Shown: one piece after another, positions 61,178 through 64,000 of the stretch
Numbering within the stretch: the stretch's first letter is position 1
Layout of the letters: every line of letters begins with the position of its first letter
Assembly: GCF_005938745.2 (NCBI RefSeq)
Contig: NZ_VCBX02000001.1
Location: 2,824,001-2,888,000, forward strand
Reading direction: 5' to 3'
DNA: 64,000 nucleotides
Origin: Rhodococcus sp. KBS0724
GTDB taxonomy: Bacteria > Actinomycetota > Actinomycetes > Mycobacteriales > Mycobacteriaceae
Position numbers and translations under genes: made by a program
The notes under the pieces: generated by a model
Told to the model about the DNA's origin: nothing
The model's database searches: none
What the model saw: the letters and a program-made list of their open reading frames with translations, nothing else

Positions 61178-61687
61178 TCAGACCCGAGGCGGTGTGCGGG
61201 AGACAAGGCCTCGGAAGTTGCCGGCGTGATGTACGAGCGGATCTCGTTCGGTGTCGACGTCAAGCCCGAGCACCCGGAGCAGCACGATGACGTGGTCTCC
61301 TCCAGGAAACAGGCTGTGAATCTCGCACTCCAGCCACACGCCAGCTCCCTGCACGAGCACTGCTCCGTCGGACGTCACGACGGTCTCCACGCCCGCGAAT
61401 CGATCCCCCTCCTTTGCGCCCAGGGTGCGACACAGCGTTCCCTGATCCGCTGCCAGCACGCTGACACCGAGCCGCGGCGTGTCCTGAAGGCGCCGCCAGG
61501 TCCGTGAGCCGTTCATGGCGCACACCGAGACCAGCGGCGGATCCAATGACACTGCAGTGAAGGAACTTGCCGCCATGCCGACCAGCTCACCGTCGATTTC
61601 GGCGCACACGGCAGTTACCCCGGATGGCAGGTTGGCGTATGCGGTCCGCAGGGCCATCACGTCGTCGCCGATCGTCGTCAATTTCAT
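61178..61687 (-). CDS. Flavin reductase (DszD/HpaC-like)
   Basis: Flavin:NAD(P)H reductase of 169 residues of the small split-barrel type: LRTAYANLPSGVTAVCAEIDGELVGMAASSFTAVSLDPPLVSVCAMNGSRTW is the flavin-binding core, and FAGVETVVTSDGAVLVQGAGVWLECEIHSLFPGGDHVIVLLRVLGL completes it. It supplies FMNH2 to two-component monooxygenases. ATG 61687 after GGGAG. It is third in an operon with the DszC-like enzyme, and is the only flavin reductase seen in the window, so it may also serve the cluster at 18-36 kb. Confidence 0.9.
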   Translation of the reverse strand: MKLTTIGDDVMALRTAYANLPSGVTAVCAEIDGELVGMAASSFTAVSLDPPLVSVCAMNGSRTWRRLQDTPRLGVSVLAADQGTLCRTLGAKEGDRFAGVETVVTSDGAVLVQGAGVWLECEIHSLFPGGDHVIVLLRVLGLDVDTERDPLVHHAGNFRGLVSRTPPRV

Positions 61688-61743
61688 GAGCCTGCTCCCG
61701 TAGTCGTGATGGCCTGTCGGTGGGTAGTGGTGGGTGTGAGCGG

Positions 61744-62919
61744 TCAAGCGTTGGTCGGAGTGAGGCCGCCGTTGCCGTTCACCGAAAATCCCTGCGCGAG
61801 TAGCGAAGCACCGAGGTTGCGGGTGTAGTTGTCCACCCGGTAGTGCAGTGAGAATGCCCTGGTGTCGCGGTAGAAGCGTTCGAGCGGGTATGTCTTGAAC
61901 ATGGAGCGTGAGCCGCAGATGTCGAGGCAGCGCCCCGTGACCTCGAGTGCTACTTGCTTGGCCGTCGTGAGTGCGTGGACTCCGCGGAACTCGCCCTCCG
62001 ACGGCTGGCCGGCATCCCATACCGCTGCGGCGTCGAACAGTGCGGCGCGAGCGGTCGACAGCTTGGCTGCCAGTTCGCCGAGCTGGAACTGGATCAGCTC
62101 GCTGGTGGCCAACTGCGGACGCTCGCGCACCCATTCGAGAGTGAAGTCGAATGCTCCCCGAGCGGCGCCGAGGTGGTTGGCCGCGAACGCGAGTGTGAAT
62201 GTGCGGGTGTCGTCGGTCTCCCACGCACCGGGCTTACCGAAGATCGCGTCGTCTGGCAGTACGTAGTCGGTGACCTTGACGGCCCAGCTGACGGTGGAAC
62301 GCATTCCGAGCACGTCCCAGTTGTCGATCAATTCGACCTCGGGTACATCGCGCGGCACGAGCACGGCAACCGTGCGGTGGTCGTAACTCTCCGTTCCCGG
62401 CAATGCGAGCCAGATGATGTAGTGCGAGGCGCCGGGGCCGAGAGAGGCGAAGTGCTTGGTGCAGTTGAGAACCCACTGACCATGATCATTGCGGGCCAGC
62501 TGGTTGCTCGAGGTTCCGACGTTGTTCTTGCCGGGTGTCGCCTCACTGCCGACCGACGCGACCAGTTCGCCGGCCTTGGCGATCGGGACGACGTACTTCT
62601 CCATCTGGGCGTCGGTGGCCGCGTGCGCCAGCATGCCGATGGCGTGGGAGTGGACCTGGAACAGCTGTGCAGTCGGGGCGTCGATGGCGGCCATTCGCTC
62701 GATGAGCTCGTAGTAGTCGGCGAATCCGCCTTCGCTCCACAGTCCGGGTCCGCCCCACTTCTCCGGGAGGGTCAGCGCGAGGAGGTCCGCCTCGTGCAGT
62801 TCGGCGAAGTTCTCGGTCGGGAAGATCGCTTCGTCGTCGTAGCGGCGGGCACGGGCTCGGAAACCTGCTGTGAGGGCGTCGATCGCGGCCAGGCGTTTGG
62901 TCTGCTCGGGGGAAGTCAT
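61744..62919 (-). CDS. Acyl-CoA-dehydrogenase-fold enzyme, DszC/SfnB-like
   Basis: Protein of 391 residues: LALTLPEKWGGPGLWSEGGFADYYELIERMAAIDAPTAQLFQVHSHAIGM, VGSEATPGKNNVGTSSNQLARNDHGQWVLNCTKHFASLGPGASHYIIW and the C-terminal ICGSRSMFKTYPLERFYRDTRAFSLHYRVDNYTRNLG. Next to a flavin reductase it is more likely an FMNH2-dependent monooxygenase than a dehydrogenase. It is distinct from the three copies at 20-32 kb. It lies 56 bases before the reductase gene. Confidence 0.83.
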   Translation of the reverse strand: MTSPEQTKRLAAIDALTAGFRARARRYDDEAIFPTENFAELHEADLLALTLPEKWGGPGLWSEGGFADYYELIERMAAIDAPTAQLFQVHSHAIGMLAHAATDAQMEKYVVPIAKAGELVASVGSEATPGKNNVGTSSNQLARNDHGQWVLNCTKHFASLGPGASHYIIWLALPGTESYDHRTVAVLVPRDVPEVELIDNWDVLGMRSTVSWAVKVTDYVLPDDAIFGKPGAWETDDTRTFTLAFAANHLGAARGAFDFTLEWVRERPQLATSELIQFQLGELAAKLSTARAALFDAAAVWDAGQPSEGEFRGVHALTTAKQVALEVTGRCLDICGSRSMFKTYPLERFYRDTRAFSLHYRVDNYTRNLGASLLAQGFSVNGNGGLTPTNA

Positions 62920-62991
62920 GGTTTCTCCTTCAGTGCTGGAATGTGAGGGCTGGAATATGAGGGCTGGTGTGTGAGTGCAGGGCGAGGGCGA

Positions 62992-64000
62992 TCAGTGTGT
63001 GTTGTGGTGCCTCATTTCAACTGGGTAGGTCAGCGCGCACATCGGATCGACGGCCACCAGGTTTCGGGTCTCGGCGGGCAGCGGTTCGGCATCGAAAGCG
63101 AACCAGCGCTCGTCGGGGATCGTGGGGAATTTGTTTCGCACCACGGACTCCCAGTGCGGGTCGTCCGCGTTTCCGGCGGCCGAGCACAGCCCGCTCTCTA
63201 CTGTTCGGCCATCGGCCAATGTCACTGTGAGAGAGCTGCGTCGGACTGCGGGGAACCCGGCTTCGAGGTCGGGATCGACGACAATCTCCACGACGCCGGC
63301 TGTCCGAGCGATCGCCGGATCCCCGAGATCACGCGTGATCGACTCGAGTCCGAAGCCGCCGGTGGTCAGGTACGCGGCCAGCGGCCAGATCAGGTTGAAC
63401 TGGGCCTCTTCGCTCGTGGACGGCACCATCCGGGCCAGGTCGGCCGCGGCTTGGAAGGTGCGCACCTGGACGCGTGTTACTTCGGCGGCATCAAGGCGCT
63501 CCCGCCCTAGCCGGCGCAGGATCTGCTCGGCGCCGGCCAGCGCCGGGTGCACCCAGCGGCAGCACGGAAACGGTTTGACGTAGGTATCCATCAGCTGCCA
63601 TCGGCGGCCCAGATCGGCGACCACGCTACGAAGGCGGTCGGCGACGAACTCGGAGCGATGGGCAGTGAAGCCGGCCGCAGCGAGCTGGGCGCTGGTGACA
63701 CCGACGTGCGCTCCCCACCCCATAGCGTCCTTGGCCATGGTGGGCTCGGCGACTGCGCGCATGATCAAGTCGACCGGGGCGTGATACTCCGCCAAACCGA
63801 TCGCCGCGTCCACTCGCTCGGGCGCCAGCTTCAGAAGGCGGGCGCTGGCAGCCGCGGCTCCGACGGCGCCCCACGTGCCGCTGCTGTGAAAGAGAGGCCA
63901 GCGATCGTGCTGCGCAATCGCGGCGCGGAGACCGACCTCGTAGCCGATCACTATGGCGAGGAGGAATTCCTCATGGCTGGCGCCGGTCGATTCGGCCATC
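62992..64000 (-). CDS. MmgE/PrpD family protein, 5' part beyond window
   Basis: The visible 336 residues cover the MmgE/PrpD core: FHSSGTWGAVGAAAASARLLKLAPERVDAAIGLA, KPFPCCRWVHPALAGAEQILRRLG and LTVTLADGRTVESGLCSAAGNADDPHWESVVRNKF. The family includes 2-methylcitrate dehydratase and cis-aconitate decarboxylase, of about 450 to 480 residues. About 110 residues are missing past the window end; the Met at 63999 is internal. It is the first visible gene of the minus-strand operon. The likely reaction is dehydration, hydration or decarboxylation of an organic acid; substrate unknown. Confidence 0.85.
   Translation of the reverse strand, partial: MAESTGASHEEFLLAIVIGYEVGLRAAIAQHDRWPLFHSSGTWGAVGAAAASARLLKLAPERVDAAIGLAEYHAPVDLIMRAVAEPTMAKDAMGWGAHVGVTSAQLAAAGFTAHRSEFVADRLRSVVADLGRRWQLMDTYVKPFPCCRWVHPALAGAEQILRRLGRERLDAAEVTRVQVRTFQAAADLARMVPSTSEEAQFNLIWPLAAYLTTGGFGLESITRDLGDPAIARTAGVVEIVVDPDLEAGFPAVRRSSLTVTLADGRTVESGLCSAAGNADDPHWESVVRNKFPTIPDERWFAFDAEPLPAETRNLVAVDPMCALTYPVEMRHHNTH

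Noticed and set aside
1-64000. CRISPR arrays, insertion sequences and prophage genes
   Set aside because: No regularly spaced repeats, transposase or phage structural genes were seen on either strand.

Overview
The window is high-GC actinobacterial DNA and looks like a Rhodococcus chromosome, probably of the erythropolis group. The basis is a Tat-exported cholesterol oxidase, a wax ester synthase/diacylglycerol acyltransferase, a hemE-cgoX-chdC haem operon of the coproporphyrin-dependent type, DUF3000, a WXG100-type secretion cassette, and many flavin-dependent organosulfur-type monooxygenases. This is inferred from gene content; no database was searched.

Region 1 (0-18.2 kb), lipid and core metabolism. 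Secreted lipase and TetR regulator are divergent around a near-perfect operator. They are followed by cholesterol oxidase, fadB/fadA, RNase D with a WS/DGAT, DUF3000, the haem operon plus a BisC-type molybdoenzyme, and a YbaB/WXG100/CpnT-N-like cassette that lacks a toxin domain. A perfect KstR-type operator lies just upstream of the WS/DGAT gene, and two Crp-type sites are present.

Region 2 (18.3-36.5 kb), organosulfur-type scavenging. A minus-strand unit (DszC/SfnB-like acyl-CoA-dehydrogenase-fold enzyme, SsuD-like monooxygenase, MFS) is divergent from a roughly 14.5-kb plus-strand unit. The latter has a Dpp/Opp-type ABC importer, two DszC-like enzymes, four luciferase-like monooxygenases (one degenerate) and two aldo/keto reductases. 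A decayed methionine aminopeptidase gene and tRNA-Cys(GCA) close the region.

Region 3 (37.4-49.8 kb), an unassigned catabolic locus and the best candidate for something new. It has an ACS-type MFS transporter, then a translationally coupled operon VOC-SDR-BKACE-X1-X2-DhaK-DhaL-BKACE-IlvD/Edd-SDR, a convergent IclR regulator, a GNAT enzyme and a metallo-beta-lactamase-fold hydrolase. The two BKACE proteins each lack a different zinc ligand. X1 and X2 are tandem paralogues of a family I do not recognise. A conserved element of about 22 bp precedes the transporter, the operon and the hydrolase, marking them as one regulon. I infer oxidation, lactone opening, dehydration, phosphorylation and C-C cleavage of a sugar acid or polyol; the substrate is unknown.

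Region 4 (49.8-64 kb) holds an amphi-Trp protein, a TetR regulator, and a TauD-type dioxygenase with a second Dpp/Opp-type importer. Next come a LysR regulator divergent from an M20 amidohydrolase and a DAO-family oxidoreductase. Last is a minus-strand operon of an MmgE/PrpD protein (cut by the window edge), a DszC-like enzyme and a flavin reductase, which could supply reduced flavin to the monooxygenases.
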